Assembly: GCA_026225235.1 (NCBI GenBank) | Contig: JAMFSK010000095.1 | Location: 1 to 64,000 of the forward strand | DNA from: Burkholderiales bacterium | Lineage (GTDB): Bacteria > Pseudomonadota > Gammaproteobacteria > Burkholderiales > Burkholderiaceae | Direction of reading: 5' to 3' | DNA: 64,000 nt | Shown here: positions 18,624-27,108 of the stretch, one piece after another | Numbering within the stretch: the first letter of the stretch is position 1 | Layout of the letters: every line of letters begins with the position of its first letter | Program-made: the position numbers and the translations under genes | The notes under the pieces: generated by a model | The model's input: only the letters and a program-made list of their open reading frames with translations | Databases searched by the model: none | Told to the model about the DNA's origin: nothing

Positions 18624-18647
18624 GTTGTATCTACAACAATTGTAGAA
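18624..18647. promoter_or_regulatory. MarR-type operator copy 2
   Basis: A perfect interrupted palindrome, TCTACAA-CAA-TTGTAGA at 18630-18646, preceded by GTTGTATCTACAAC, itself palindromic. It shares the ACAACAATTGT core with the site before the MarR gene and sits about 50 bases before the ATG of the secreted protein. Confidence 0.75.
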
Positions 18648-18696
18648 GAAAGATTTTTCCTTCGAATAGCATCACCTTCCACGATGGAGCAGCATC

Positions 18697-19161
18697 ATGA
18701 ACACATTGGCAATCAAACACACCGGGTCACTTTCGAGGCGCCTCGCGACAGTGGCGCTGGCAGTCGTGGTGGCGCTTTCCGTGCCCGGCGTCGCATTTGG
18801 ACAGGGCACACCGGAGCCCGCGCAAACATCGGCCTCACTCGGACTTCCTGACGTTCCCACAACAAAAATATTAGCGATCGGTCATTTGACGTCCACCGCG
18901 ACGCCCGCAGCCATGAACGCGGTGCTTCCACAGGAAGTTCGCGAGACCGTCAAGCTCTACCTCGAGGGAAAGATTGACCAATGGTATGTCCGTAAGGACG
19001 CCGCCAGCGTGGTCTTCATCCTGAACATCACTGACGTGAATGAGGCGCGCAGAACGCTTGCGCAGTTGCCGCTTGGCAGGGCGAATCTGATGGAATTCGA
19101 CCTCATTCCACTTGGCCCGCTATCTCCGCTGGCCGCCTTGGGCAGTCCACCCGCTCGGTAG
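18697..19161 (+). CDS. secreted muconolactone-isomerase-like small protein
   Basis: About 154 residues. The first 36 form a signal peptide (ATVALAVVVALSVPGVAFGQ) with cleavage expected near AFG. The mature part has the layout of the YciI/muconolactone-isomerase ferredoxin-like fold: an N-terminal strand KILAIGHLTS, helix, KLYLEGKIDQWYVRKD, VVFILNITDVNEARRTLAQL, and a terminal FDLIPLGPLSPL strand. Assignment is by fold pattern, not by a catalytic signature. A dimeric exported role is unusual for this fold. Preceded by the second MarR-type operator and followed by an NmrA gene on the same strand. Confidence 0.75.
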   Translation: MNTLAIKHTGSLSRRLATVALAVVVALSVPGVAFGQGTPEPAQTSASLGLPDVPTTKILAIGHLTSTATPAAMNAVLPQEVRETVKLYLEGKIDQWYVRKDAASVVFILNITDVNEARRTLAQLPLGRANLMEFDLIPLGPLSPLAALGSPPAR

Positions 19162-19273
19162 AAAGTGAAATCGTTTCCTAGGCCCTCAGTCGGCATGGAA
19201 GAAGCTCGGAACCACAGCCATCCCTCACACACAGGATGACGAATTGTATTTTCATAATTTTCTGGAGAAGGCG

Positions 19274-20167
19274 ATGAGCAACGAACTGTATTTGGTAACG
19301 GGGGCGACGGGCGCCACCGGTCTGAGTGCTATCGACCAACTGGTTTCGAAGGGCGCAAAAGTTCGAGCCTTCGTACATAGCGACGACAACCGTGCCGCGG
19401 CGTTGCGTGCCAGCGGCGTCGAGCTCGTCTTCGGCGATCTGCTCGACAACAAGGCGGTTCAGGAAGCCGTGCAAGGTGTGACCGGGGCCTACTTCGTGTA
19501 TTCCGTCATGCAGCCACAACTCGTCGATGCGAGCGTGTATTTCGCACACGCCGCGCGAGCTGCAGGGGTTCGATCCATCGTCAATATGTCGCAGATTTCT
19601 GCCAAGGTTCACGCCGTGAGCCAAGCCGCGCGCTCGCATTGGTATGGAGAACGTGTATTTGACTGGGCAGGCGTCCCGGTTACCCATTTGCGTCCGACCT
19701 TTTTTATGGAATGGCTCACGTATGGGTTTCAACTGCCGCTTATTGCCAACCAGGACCTCATCAAGGTTCCGGCGGGAGACGGTCGTCACGCGCCCATCTC
19801 GGCGGAAGACCAGGGTCGCGTCATCGCCAATATCCTGCTGGATCCGGCACCGCACGCCGGCAAGACATACCCGCTTTACGGTGCGGTAGAAATGAACCAT
19901 GAAGAGCTCGCGAGCGCCGTCGGCGAGGCTTTGGGCAGAAAGATTCGTTACGAACCGGAAGGCTTTGATGAATTCGGTGCACGGCTGAGCGCGATCGGAA
20001 TGCCCGAGCACTTCATCCAACACATTGTCGCGGTTTACCGCGACTACCAGCACGGAGACTTCGCGGGTACCAACGATGTCGTCGAGGCTTTGACGGGAAG
20101 AAAGCCCATGACGGTGGGCGAATACGTGAAGACCAACGCTACGCTCTTTCAGCCGCAAAAAACCTAG
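19274..20167 (+). CDS. NmrA-like NAD(P)-binding protein
   Basis: About 297 residues. The Rossmann motif is LVTGATGATGLSAIDQLV at the N-terminus. The rest follows atypical SDRs of the NmrA/HSCARG and azoreductase type, with VVEALTGRKPMTVGEYVK at the C-terminus, a common ending in these proteins. There is no YxxxK motif in the usual place, which fits the atypical subgroup. ATG 19274 has GGAGAAGG ahead. It follows the secreted-protein gene by 112 bases and is probably in the same MarR-controlled unit. Confidence 0.88.
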   Translation: MSNELYLVTGATGATGLSAIDQLVSKGAKVRAFVHSDDNRAAALRASGVELVFGDLLDNKAVQEAVQGVTGAYFVYSVMQPQLVDASVYFAHAARAAGVRSIVNMSQISAKVHAVSQAARSHWYGERVFDWAGVPVTHLRPTFFMEWLTYGFQLPLIANQDLIKVPAGDGRHAPISAEDQGRVIANILLDPAPHAGKTYPLYGAVEMNHEELASAVGEALGRKIRYEPEGFDEFGARLSAIGMPEHFIQHIVAVYRDYQHGDFAGTNDVVEALTGRKPMTVGEYVKTNATLFQPQKT

Positions 20168-20323
20168 ACCAATGGCTGTGACGCTGCCCGGTCGTGCCTG
20201 GATTCGAGCGGTGTCTCTCAAACGCAACGACCCATTCTGGGACGTGGAAAATTCACCTGGTGCCCGCCTATGCCCGTTGTATCGCGCTTTTTAGACCGAT
20301 GCGACGACCAGCAAGAAGGGATT

Positions 20324-20361
20324 CTGCGTCTAAACAGTAGGCAGCTGCGCTGCAGACGCAG
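20324..20361 (+). promoter_or_regulatory. inverted repeat upstream of the porin gene
   Basis: CTGCGTCT at 20324-20331 pairs perfectly with AGACGCAG at 20354-20361, with the smaller palindrome GCAGCTGC between them. It ends about 47 bases before the porin ATG. It could be a regulator site or a stem in the 5' leader; the sequence does not decide. Confidence 0.35.
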
Positions 20362-20408
20362 AGTGCGATCTCTAGACTTGTTTGCAACTTTTCCATTTGG
20401 AGTTCTTC

Positions 20409-21560
20409 ATGAAAAAGCTTCCGATAGTCGTTGCCCTATCAAGTGTCGCTGTCGCGCAGTCTGTTTATGCGCAAAGCTCGGTGACGTTGTACGGCCTGAT
20501 CGATGCAGGGTTCATGTACACGAACAATGTGGTCAAGGGCACGACACACGGTTCGCTGTTTCAGGCGACCAGTGGCAACATCAACGGCAGTCGCTTCGGC
20601 ATGAAGGGCAGCGAAGATCTCGGTGGTGGCTTGAGTGCGATCTTCGTGTTGGAGAGTGGCTTCAATGTGCAAAACGGCAAGGAAGGCCAGGATAGTCGGC
20701 TCTTTGGTCGCCAGGCTTTCGTGGGCCTTAGCAGCAACGACTATGGTGCGGTAACCCTTGGGCGTCAGTACGACTCGCTAGTCGATTTCGTCTCCCCGCT
20801 CTCGGCGACGGCAGGCACGTTTGGTGACGCCGGTTTCGCGCATCCGTTCGACAACGACAATCTGGATCACTCGGTGCGAATGAACAATGCGATCAAATAC
20901 ACGAGTGTCAACTATGCGGGCCTGAAGTTCGGCGCACTCTACGCATTCTCGAACAGCACGGACTTTGCTGTCGATCGCGCCTACAGTTTTGGGGCGAGCT
21001 ATGCGATCGGCTCTTTCAAAGCCGCCGCGGGTTATCTTCAGATCAACGGCTCCAATACGACGACCAACACCGGGGGAGCAATCGATTTGGCGGAGTCGGC
21101 GGCGAATGGGACTGGAGGGTTCCAACTTGGCGCCGATCGCCAGCGCACGTTTGGGGGTGGTTTGAACTACGCATTTGGCCCGGCCACTGTGGGATTTGTC
21201 TATACGCATAGTCAGTTCACAGATTCGACCGCTTTTGGTTCAGCCCATGGGTCGGTGCGTTTTGACAACTACGACCTGAACGGCAAATATTCGCTAACGC
21301 CTGCGCTTTCGCTGGGCTTGGCGTATGTCTATACCGACGGGCACGTTGACAATAATGGCCCGCGCAACAACGATCCCAAATGGTCACAGGTCGACGCCCA
21401 GATTGTCTATGCGTTCTCGAAGCGGACGGATGTGTATCTTGAAGGCATGTATCAACATGCGATCGGGCAGGGGAACGTGGCTTATGTCAACAATTCGGGT
21501 GGTGCCTCGTCGACTGCTAATCAAGTAGTGGCAACCACCGGGATGCGTCTGCGCTTTTGA
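20409..21560 (+). CDS. Gram-negative trimeric porin
   Basis: About 383 residues. The signal peptide ends at VYA, followed by QSSVTLYGLIDAGFMYTNN, the standard mature start of Burkholderiales OmpC-like porins. Further family marks are GSRFGMKGSEDLGGGLSAIF, a loop 3 region after DSLVDFVSPLS, and a terminal strand ending in MRLRF with C-terminal Phe for BAM recognition. It allows diffusion of small solutes across the outer membrane. GGAG lies just before ATG 20409. Single gene, convergent with the GTPase genes. Confidence 0.95.
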   Translation: MKKLPIVVALSSVAVAQSVYAQSSVTLYGLIDAGFMYTNNVVKGTTHGSLFQATSGNINGSRFGMKGSEDLGGGLSAIFVLESGFNVQNGKEGQDSRLFGRQAFVGLSSNDYGAVTLGRQYDSLVDFVSPLSATAGTFGDAGFAHPFDNDNLDHSVRMNNAIKYTSVNYAGLKFGALYAFSNSTDFAVDRAYSFGASYAIGSFKAAAGYLQINGSNTTTNTGGAIDLAESAANGTGGFQLGADRQRTFGGGLNYAFGPATVGFVYTHSQFTDSTAFGSAHGSVRFDNYDLNGKYSLTPALSLGLAYVYTDGHVDNNGPRNNDPKWSQVDAQIVYAFSKRTDVYLEGMYQHAIGQGNVAYVNNSGGASSTANQVVATTGMRLRF

Positions 21561-21562
21561 GT

Positions 21563-21583
21563 CGACGCCCTTCTTGCGCGTCG
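21563..21583. terminator. hairpin between convergent porin and GTPase genes
   Basis: CGACGC (21563-21568) pairs with GCGTCG (21578-21583) across a 9-base loop in the 39-base gap between two convergent genes. No T-run follows. The position rather than the sequence suggests a bidirectional terminator. Confidence 0.35.
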
Positions 21584-21599
21584 TTGAGACACTCGCCGC

Positions 21600-23201
21600 T
21601 TAACGCGGCACCGACTCGTCATGAGTAGATGACGCGCGCAGTTCGCGCTTTATGCCGAGCAAATTGTGTTCGTGAAGCCGAAGGGAATCCTCCAGGCGTT
21701 CTGACAATTCCAGCAATTGTCTGATTGAAGACTGACACTGTTCGGCTACATCGCTGGAGAGGCGAAGCAAGCTCCTGCGGATCGCTGCCTCCAGCGCCGC
21801 GTACAGGCGCTCGTAGGCGACACCTACGACCTCGCGCGAATTTTCGATTCGTCCTTGATGTTCGACAACGATGTCCTCGAAGCCCACATCATCGTCCAGT
21901 TCGATTTGTGCGAGCGAAGCGGTCGGCGAAATGGCGTAGTCGCTCAACTGTTCGTGGGCCGCATCGCCAAGCCTCTCGAAGATCGATTCCGACAAGCTGT
22001 CACGGAGTGCTTCGACATCTCGGGTCGCCGCGTGCTTTTCCAGCAACTCCGGCAGCGTCGCCATGACGCCGCGCCAAGCGGCGTTGGCTATCTGCTCCTT
22101 CTGTTCTTCAAGCAGATCCAAAGCTACTTGCGAAGAGGCGTTTAATTCGGCCAGCAGCGGCGACACCTCGCGGGAGAACATGACCAAGACGTTCTCTTCC
22201 AGGTGATGCAGCAAAATTTCGGCCGCTTTGCGTCGCTTGTAGGCCAGCATGGGTTCGACGATGGCAAGCAGAGCGGCGTAGAGCTTCTCGAATCCTGCTT
22301 CGGCTATGGCAGTGGATGTTTGCCCCTGTTCGCGTGCCGCGTGGGAGGAAACCGATACCGGTGCTTCCAGCAAAGCCGGATCAACGGCCATCGCCACGAG
22401 TTTTTCCTTGGCACGCGTCTCGGTGTCGATTTCCTGTTCGGAACGGTTCTGCGCGGTCTTGTTGCGCAGGAATTTGATGATCTCGCCGTCGACCTCATCT
22501 TCTTCATACAAGTCGCTGCGAGTCACGACGGGCAGCAACGGCTTGTTGCGATGCAGTTCAGTGCCAAGCTCGTCCAGTTCTTGAACTTGTCCTGGTGAGG
22601 TGGAACTGGTCAGCCACAGCACCGCGTCGGCGCTGTCGGTGAAACGTTGGGTCAATGCCGCGTTTTCCCGCGTTACCGAGTGTTGTCCCGGCGTATCCAG
22701 TAGCACGAGCTTTTCGCCTAGATGAACACCCTGCAACCGTGCCGTCGTTTCAGTGGTGCCTTCCGCGAAGCGTTCCGATGTCTCAACGATGCGGCCGGCG
22801 TCTAGGTAAAAGTATCGGGCCGACACACCGTGCGCAGCGAAGCGCTCAGCGAGGAAGTTGCAGAACGAACTTTTTCCGGCGTTGAATTTGCCAAATACCA
22901 ACAGCAGGACTTTGTCGTCGAGAGTATCGGCCAGCGTGCGAGCCGCCTCCAGACCGATCCATTGCTGTGACGACAGCTGGATGCCATTCTGCAGCGCCGT
23001 GTTGACGGCGTCAGCCTGATTAGCCAGCGTGCTGTGTTTCTTCAATCCGGGGCACGCGAAGCGATTGGCGTGCAGCTCCGCATTCAATTGCGCAAGCCAA
23101 CCGTTTAGCGAACGCATGACGCTTTCGACGTCCTGCGGGGCAAACTCCAGCGATTCGAAAGTGGAAATGAAGCGCCGCTCGTTGCTCAGATCCGCTTTCA
23201 T
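21600..23201 (-). CDS. dynamin-like GTPase, second of a tandem pair
   Basis: About 533 residues. The GTPase domain carries the P-loop FGKFNAGKS (104-111), the G3 motif LLDTPG (168-171) and a G4-like TRSD (226-229). The last 300 residues are helical with heptad-like Leu/Glu patterns and no clear membrane segment, which fits the stalk of a bacterial dynamin-like protein. Its ATG overlaps the stop of the upstream GTPase gene in ATGA, so the two are translated together. The pair resembles the two-protein dynamin-like systems known in other bacteria, such as Campylobacter DLP1/DLP2. The cellular role is unknown. Confidence 0.8.
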   Translation of the reverse strand: MKADLSNERRFISTFESLEFAPQDVESVMRSLNGWLAQLNAELHANRFACPGLKKHSTLANQADAVNTALQNGIQLSSQQWIGLEAARTLADTLDDKVLLLVFGKFNAGKSSFCNFLAERFAAHGVSARYFYLDAGRIVETSERFAEGTTETTARLQGVHLGEKLVLLDTPGQHSVTRENAALTQRFTDSADAVLWLTSSTSPGQVQELDELGTELHRNKPLLPVVTRSDLYEEDEVDGEIIKFLRNKTAQNRSEQEIDTETRAKEKLVAMAVDPALLEAPVSVSSHAAREQGQTSTAIAEAGFEKLYAALLAIVEPMLAYKRRKAAEILLHHLEENVLVMFSREVSPLLAELNASSQVALDLLEEQKEQIANAAWRGVMATLPELLEKHAATRDVEALRDSLSESIFERLGDAAHEQLSDYAISPTASLAQIELDDDVGFEDIVVEHQGRIENSREVVGVAYERLYAALEAAIRRSLLRLSSDVAEQCQSSIRQLLELSERLEDSLRLHEHNLLGIKRELRASSTHDESVPR

Positions 23202-24454
23202 CTGCCTGCTTCCAGCATCTCCAATGCGGCCAACGCCCTGTCGCAATCTGCAAGGGTCGCTCCCGCGCTGACGATCAACTTTTCTAACGCTTTTCTGTCC
23301 GCCGACAACTCGTAGTAGTGAAGAAACTCGCGCTGTATGCGCTCCTTCCCCGACGCTTCGCCGAACATTCTGCGCAGGTCTTTCCGGAACTTTACGGACA
23401 CGCCCATGACTGCGACCATCACCGTGTTCAGGCTGCGTGCCACCGTTTGCTGTTCCGTCGGAATGCCAATAACGCCTTGCCCGGCCAAAAAGCTGTCGAT
23501 CTCGATGCAGGCGCGCGAGTAAGCAATCTGTATATGCGCGCGTTCCACTTTGCCTGCCGTGATCGCATACGCATCTTTGGCAGAATCCGGTATGACGGCA
23601 TTGTCCGCACCAAGCGCATTGAGCATCGCCTCGATATCGATGCCCACCTTGTCAATGACGGCACTTAGTCCGCGATCGAAATCCTGCCGCTGTCGATGCT
23701 GCGTTTCGCTCAAGGTCTCGAGCACTCTTTCGTGTTTCGCGCGAAGTCGTTGCAGTTCCTCGCGGACTTCTCCGAAAAGCAGAGCGGTTTCATGTGCGCG
23801 CGCCGAAGGCACGCGGGCAATCGCCGTGTCCAGTGCGGCGCGTAAGGCGGGAATGCCGCTCTTCTGTGTCAGCAGTTTCTTGTCGCCCTCGAGCCCCTTG
23901 CGGTGCCGCGTGGCAGAAACTGCGTGCAGCATCATCTCCCGCGCCTGCCCTCCGATGGCATCGCTCACTTTTTCCAGTTCAAGGTCGTCAGGCAACTGGT
24001 CGACCTGCGACAGCACGAACAAGGTTTGCCGCTGTGTCCTGGCGCCATCCCTGATCAGTTCGGCCAGCAGAGCCAACTCCTTTGCGTCCAGTTCGCCTTC
24101 CTTCGCGGCATGCACGAACAAACGGACATCCGACTTCAACCACGCGGCCAGCAGGGCTTGCTGATCGTCAGCCGTGCCGACGTCCGCATCTAGCCCGGGC
24201 GCATCCAGCCAGCGCACACCGAAATGCACGCTGTCCGACAACTTCACTGTCTCGCGCCTGTCGGCCACAGCGAACGTATCCTGGCCGATCAATTCGTTGA
24301 GCAGGCGGCTCTTGCCATGGTTGTATTTGCCGATGACGGTAACGACAGGTTCGCCTTCATCGGCCAAGGTTTGCAGCCGCGCCAGATCGGTTGCGCGATT
24401 CGGCAGTACGGACACAACATCGCGCGCGGCCTGATCACCAATTTCGCTAGACAA
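23198..24454 (-). CDS. dynamin-like GTPase, first of a tandem pair
   Basis: About 418 residues from TTG 24454, chosen because AGGAG lies 7 bases upstream; a GTG at 24487 is in frame without such a site. The P-loop is IGKYNHGKS (42-49), with DAPG (84-87) as G3 and SQVD (149-152) as G4. A helical region follows, with a moderately hydrophobic stretch NTVMVAVMGVSVKF near residue 350 that could be a membrane paddle. It sits about 85 bases downstream of catA on the same strand, with a hairpin between, and overlaps the second GTPase gene by 4 bases. Confidence 0.8.
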   Translation of the reverse strand: MSSEIGDQAARDVVSVLPNRATDLARLQTLADEGEPVVTVIGKYNHGKSRLLNELIGQDTFAVADRRETVKLSDSVHFGVRWLDAPGLDADVGTADDQQALLAAWLKSDVRLFVHAAKEGELDAKELALLAELIRDGARTQRQTLFVLSQVDQLPDDLELEKVSDAIGGQAREMMLHAVSATRHRKGLEGDKKLLTQKSGIPALRAALDTAIARVPSARAHETALLFGEVREELQRLRAKHERVLETLSETQHRQRQDFDRGLSAVIDKVGIDIEAMLNALGADNAVIPDSAKDAYAITAGKVERAHIQIAYSRACIEIDSFLAGQGVIGIPTEQQTVARSLNTVMVAVMGVSVKFRKDLRRMFGEASGKERIQREFLHYYELSADRKALEKLIVSAGATLADCDRALAALEMLEAGR

Positions 24455-24499
24455 GAACAGGCTCCTCAATCCATCGGGAAGTGGCACAACGTGGCATCG

Positions 24500-24531
24500 A
24501 GTGACGGCAGCGCGCCCACGCTGTCGTCACT
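24500..24531 (-). terminator. hairpin between catA and the GTPase pair
   Basis: On the minus strand AGTGACG and CAGCG pair with CGCTG and CGTCACT, 12 paired bases with one mismatch and a 6-base loop. There is no T-run after it, so it may only partly stop transcription from catA into the GTPase genes or act as an mRNA stabiliser. Confidence 0.5.
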
Positions 24532-24539
24532 TCAAACGC

Positions 24540-25475
24540 CTAGGCCGTTGCCGAGGCGCGGAGACGATTGACGATCTGGTTGTCCTTGCCTTGGATCAGC
24601 GGAGTCAACGTGAAGTTGAATTCGATTTCCTTGTACGCGTCGGCCTTGAGGCCCAATGCAGTACCGCCGGTCTTTTCGATCACGTGCGGAATCAGTTCCT
24701 CACGGGTGGCGTAGGCGAAGTCATCCCAGATCAGCGGATCGCCTTCGATGTTGAACTGCGTGGTCAGCTTGCGGTACTTGTCGGAGATGACAAAGAAGTG
24801 CACATGCGCCGGGCGATTACCGTGGCGGCCAAGCACGTTCAGCAGCTTCTGGGTCGAGCCGTGCGGCGGGCAACCGTACCCCACAGGCATGAGCGTGCGG
24901 AACTCGTATTTGCCGTCGGCGCCGGTTTTGACTGCGCCACGCAAGTTGAAATCGCTCTGGGCGCCAGTGGGGTCGAAGTGCGAATAAAAGCCCTTCGAGT
25001 TGGCATGCCAACATTCGACCAGCGCGCCAGCGACCGGACTGCCGTCGAGTCCGACGACCGTGCCACGGATGACCAAGGGGCCCGCGTCAGGGTCCGGATT
25101 GATGTCCATCTTCGATACGCCATCGTGAACCGGCGTGCCGACGACATACAGCGGGCCCTCGATGGTGCGCGGCGTACCGCCGTTGAGGCCGGCTTCCTTG
25201 TCCGCTGCGTCCATGCGGATGTCGAGATACTTCTCCAGACCGACGCCGGCAGCGAGCAAGGCAGCTTCACCGTCCTGGCCGAGCTTGTTGAAATAGTTTA
25301 TGCCGGCCCACACCTCATCGGGTGTGATGTCGAGATCGTCGATGGCTTTGAATAGGTCGCTCAGCAAGCGATGGACAATCTGCTTGAAGCGGGCGTCGCC
25401 ATTCTTGTCTTCGAGGTTGGCCGCGGCTGTCAGCAGGGCCTGCACTTCTTTCGTGTCGATTACTTTAACGCTCAT
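24540..25475 (-). CDS. catA: catechol 1,2-dioxygenase
   Basis: About 311 residues, the same length as the Pseudomonas enzyme. All four iron ligands fall at the classical numbers: Tyr164 in KGFYSHFD, Tyr200 in MPVGYGCPPHG, and His224 and His226 in RPAHVHFFV. The N-terminal helical dimerisation domain ends before TPRTIEGPLYVVG. It opens catechol between the hydroxyls to cis,cis-muconate with O2, in the cytoplasm. Last of the catB-catC-catA genes, 76 bases after catC. Confidence 0.97.
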   Translation of the reverse strand: MSVKVIDTKEVQALLTAAANLEDKNGDARFKQIVHRLLSDLFKAIDDLDITPDEVWAGINYFNKLGQDGEAALLAAGVGLEKYLDIRMDAADKEAGLNGGTPRTIEGPLYVVGTPVHDGVSKMDINPDPDAGPLVIRGTVVGLDGSPVAGALVECWHANSKGFYSHFDPTGAQSDFNLRGAVKTGADGKYEFRTLMPVGYGCPPHGSTQKLLNVLGRHGNRPAHVHFFVISDKYRKLTTQFNIEGDPLIWDDFAYATREELIPHVIEKTGGTALGLKADAYKEIEFNFTLTPLIQGKDNQIVNRLRASATA

Positions 25476-25551
25476 GATTCTGTCTCCAATCAGTTTTAAG
25501 TAAGAAGGCCCGGAACGCGCTCGCTTTCAAAACAAGGTCCATTGCTACGGG

Positions 25552-25842
25552 TCAGGAGTCGTCGCTACGAACCGACGAAGGATGACGGCACAGCGGTGTT
25601 ACCGAAATCTTCAGAAACGGAAACAGCGGCAGGCCAGTCAGGATGGTGTGCAGCTCAGCGTTGCTCTCCACGTCGAAGATGCTGTAGTTGGCGTACTCGC
25701 CGACCAAACGCCAGATATGGGGCCACTTGCCGCTGCGTTGCAGGTCTTGCGAATAGGCTTTCTCGCGCGCCTTGATTTCGTCGGCGACATCGGGCGGCAT
25801 GTCCGCTGGAAGACTCACGTCCATTCGTACATGAAAAAGCAT
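25552..25842 (-). CDS. catC: muconolactone delta-isomerase
   Basis: About 96 residues, the usual CatC size. The opening MLFHVRMDVSLPADMPPDVA and the central GKWPHIWRLVGEYANYSIFD are characteristic. It converts muconolactone to 3-oxoadipate enol-lactone. ATG 25842 has GAGGA upstream; a TTG two codons earlier is unneeded. It starts 28 bases after the catB stop, and catA follows. Confidence 0.95.
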   Translation of the reverse strand: MLFHVRMDVSLPADMPPDVADEIKAREKAYSQDLQRSGKWPHIWRLVGEYANYSIFDVESNAELHTILTGLPLFPFLKISVTPLCRHPSSVRSDDS

Positions 25843-25870
25843 CGTCAACGTCCTCTTTCTGGGTATGGGG

Positions 25871-27007
25871 TTACGCGGTGACCTTCACCAGTCCATCTCG
25901 GGTCCAACGTTTGAGCTTCGCTTCGTCGAGTTCGATGCCGAGGCCCGGGCCGTTGGGCACGGTTAGCTCAAAGTCACTGTAGTCCAGTGGCTTGGTCAAA
26001 ATCTCTTCTGTGATCAGCAATGGCCCGAACAACTCGGTGCCCCATTGCAAGTTGGAGAAGCTGGAGAACAGGTGCGCCGATGCGATCGTGCTGAATGCGC
26101 CTTCGAGCATAGTGCCCCCATAGAGCTCGATGCCGGCTGCATCGGCAATCGCCGCTACGCGTTGTGCGGCGAACAGGCCGCCACTTTGTTCGATCTTGAT
26201 CGCGAACACATCGGCGCCCGCGTGCTTCGCGATTTCGAATGCGGTTTCAGGACCCTGCAATATTTCGTCCGCCATCAGGGCGACCGGGAAACGGCCCATC
26301 AGACGAGACAGCGCCGCGGCCGAGGCCACCGGCTGTTCGATCAATTCGCAGCCGACGTCGGCTAAGGCCGGAATGGCCCACGCCGCCTGTGTTTCACTCC
26401 AGGCCATGTTGACGTCCACGCGCACAGCGGCACGGTCACCGAGTGCCTTCTTGATTTCGGCAACATGCTTGATATCGGTCTTGATTTCTTTCGCGCCGAT
26501 CTTCAACTTAAAGACCTTGTGCCGACGTGCGTCGAGCATTGACTCGGCTTCCCCGATATCTTTCACGGTGTCACCCGAAGCCAGCGTCCACGCAACCGGC
26601 AGGCGTTCGCGCCGGCGACCGCCGAGCAATTCGCTCAACGGGACACCGAGGCGCTTGCCGTGCGCGTCCAGCAATGCGGTTTCGAGCGCGCTTTTTGAAA
26701 AGTGATTGACCCTGACCAGTTTGCCGAGGTGCGCCATGAGCGCCTGAATGCGAGTGGCATCCTTGCCGATCATGGCTGGAGCGAGGTAGGTGTCGATCGC
26801 CAGCTTCATCGATTCCGGGCTTTCGGGGCCGTAGGCCATGCCGGCAATCGTGGTGCCTTCACCGATGCCCACGACCCCATCGCTGCAATATACCTTTGCG
26901 AGCATCAGGGTTTGCCCGTGCATCGTGGCGACTGAAAGCTTGTGCGGGCGGATCGTCGGCAAATCGACGAGGCAGGTTTCGATGCGTTCGATCGTTGGTG
27001 CAGTCAT
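25871..27007 (-). CDS. catB: muconate cycloisomerase
   Basis: About 378 residues of the enolase superfamily (MLE subgroup). The KxK motif with the catalytic base is in HKVFKLKIGAKEIKTD. The metal ligands follow in VRVDVNMAWSE, CELIEQPV and MADEILQG. It cycloisomerises cis,cis-muconate to muconolactone. ATG 27007 gives the standard MTAPTIERIETCLVDLPTIR opening; a GTG at 27034 has no ribosome site. It is first in the cat operon and has an ATAC-N7-GTAT box about 90 bases upstream. Confidence 0.96.
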   Translation of the reverse strand: MTAPTIERIETCLVDLPTIRPHKLSVATMHGQTLMLAKVYCSDGVVGIGEGTTIAGMAYGPESPESMKLAIDTYLAPAMIGKDATRIQALMAHLGKLVRVNHFSKSALETALLDAHGKRLGVPLSELLGGRRRERLPVAWTLASGDTVKDIGEAESMLDARRHKVFKLKIGAKEIKTDIKHVAEIKKALGDRAAVRVDVNMAWSETQAAWAIPALADVGCELIEQPVASAAALSRLMGRFPVALMADEILQGPETAFEIAKHAGADVFAIKIEQSGGLFAAQRVAAIADAAGIELYGGTMLEGAFSTIASAHLFSSFSNLQWGTELFGPLLITEEILTKPLDYSDFELTVPNGPGLGIELDEAKLKRWTRDGLVKVTA

Positions 27008-27093
27008 TGCGGAAGCTGCGCAAGTGGGATTCACGGGATTGGTTTATACGCCCGCGTGGCTTGCAGGGTCCAACACCTTCTTTGCATACTTTG

Positions 27094-27108
27094 ATACCTG
27101 TAGGGTAT
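27094..27108. promoter_or_regulatory. CatM/BenM-type LysR box upstream of catB
   Basis: ATACCTGTAGGGTAT matches ATAC-N7-GTAT exactly, the recognition form of CatM/BenM-type LysR regulators, and also the general T-N11-A rule. A second ATAC half-site lies at 27086-27089. The centre is about 94 bases from the catB ATG, a usual distance for muconate-responsive activation. No LysR gene is adjacent, so the cognate regulator must act from elsewhere. Confidence 0.7.

Noticed and set aside
19178-20227. 349-codon minus-strand frame
   Set aside because: Covers the NmrA gene, whose Rossmann motif and ribosome site are clear on the plus strand.
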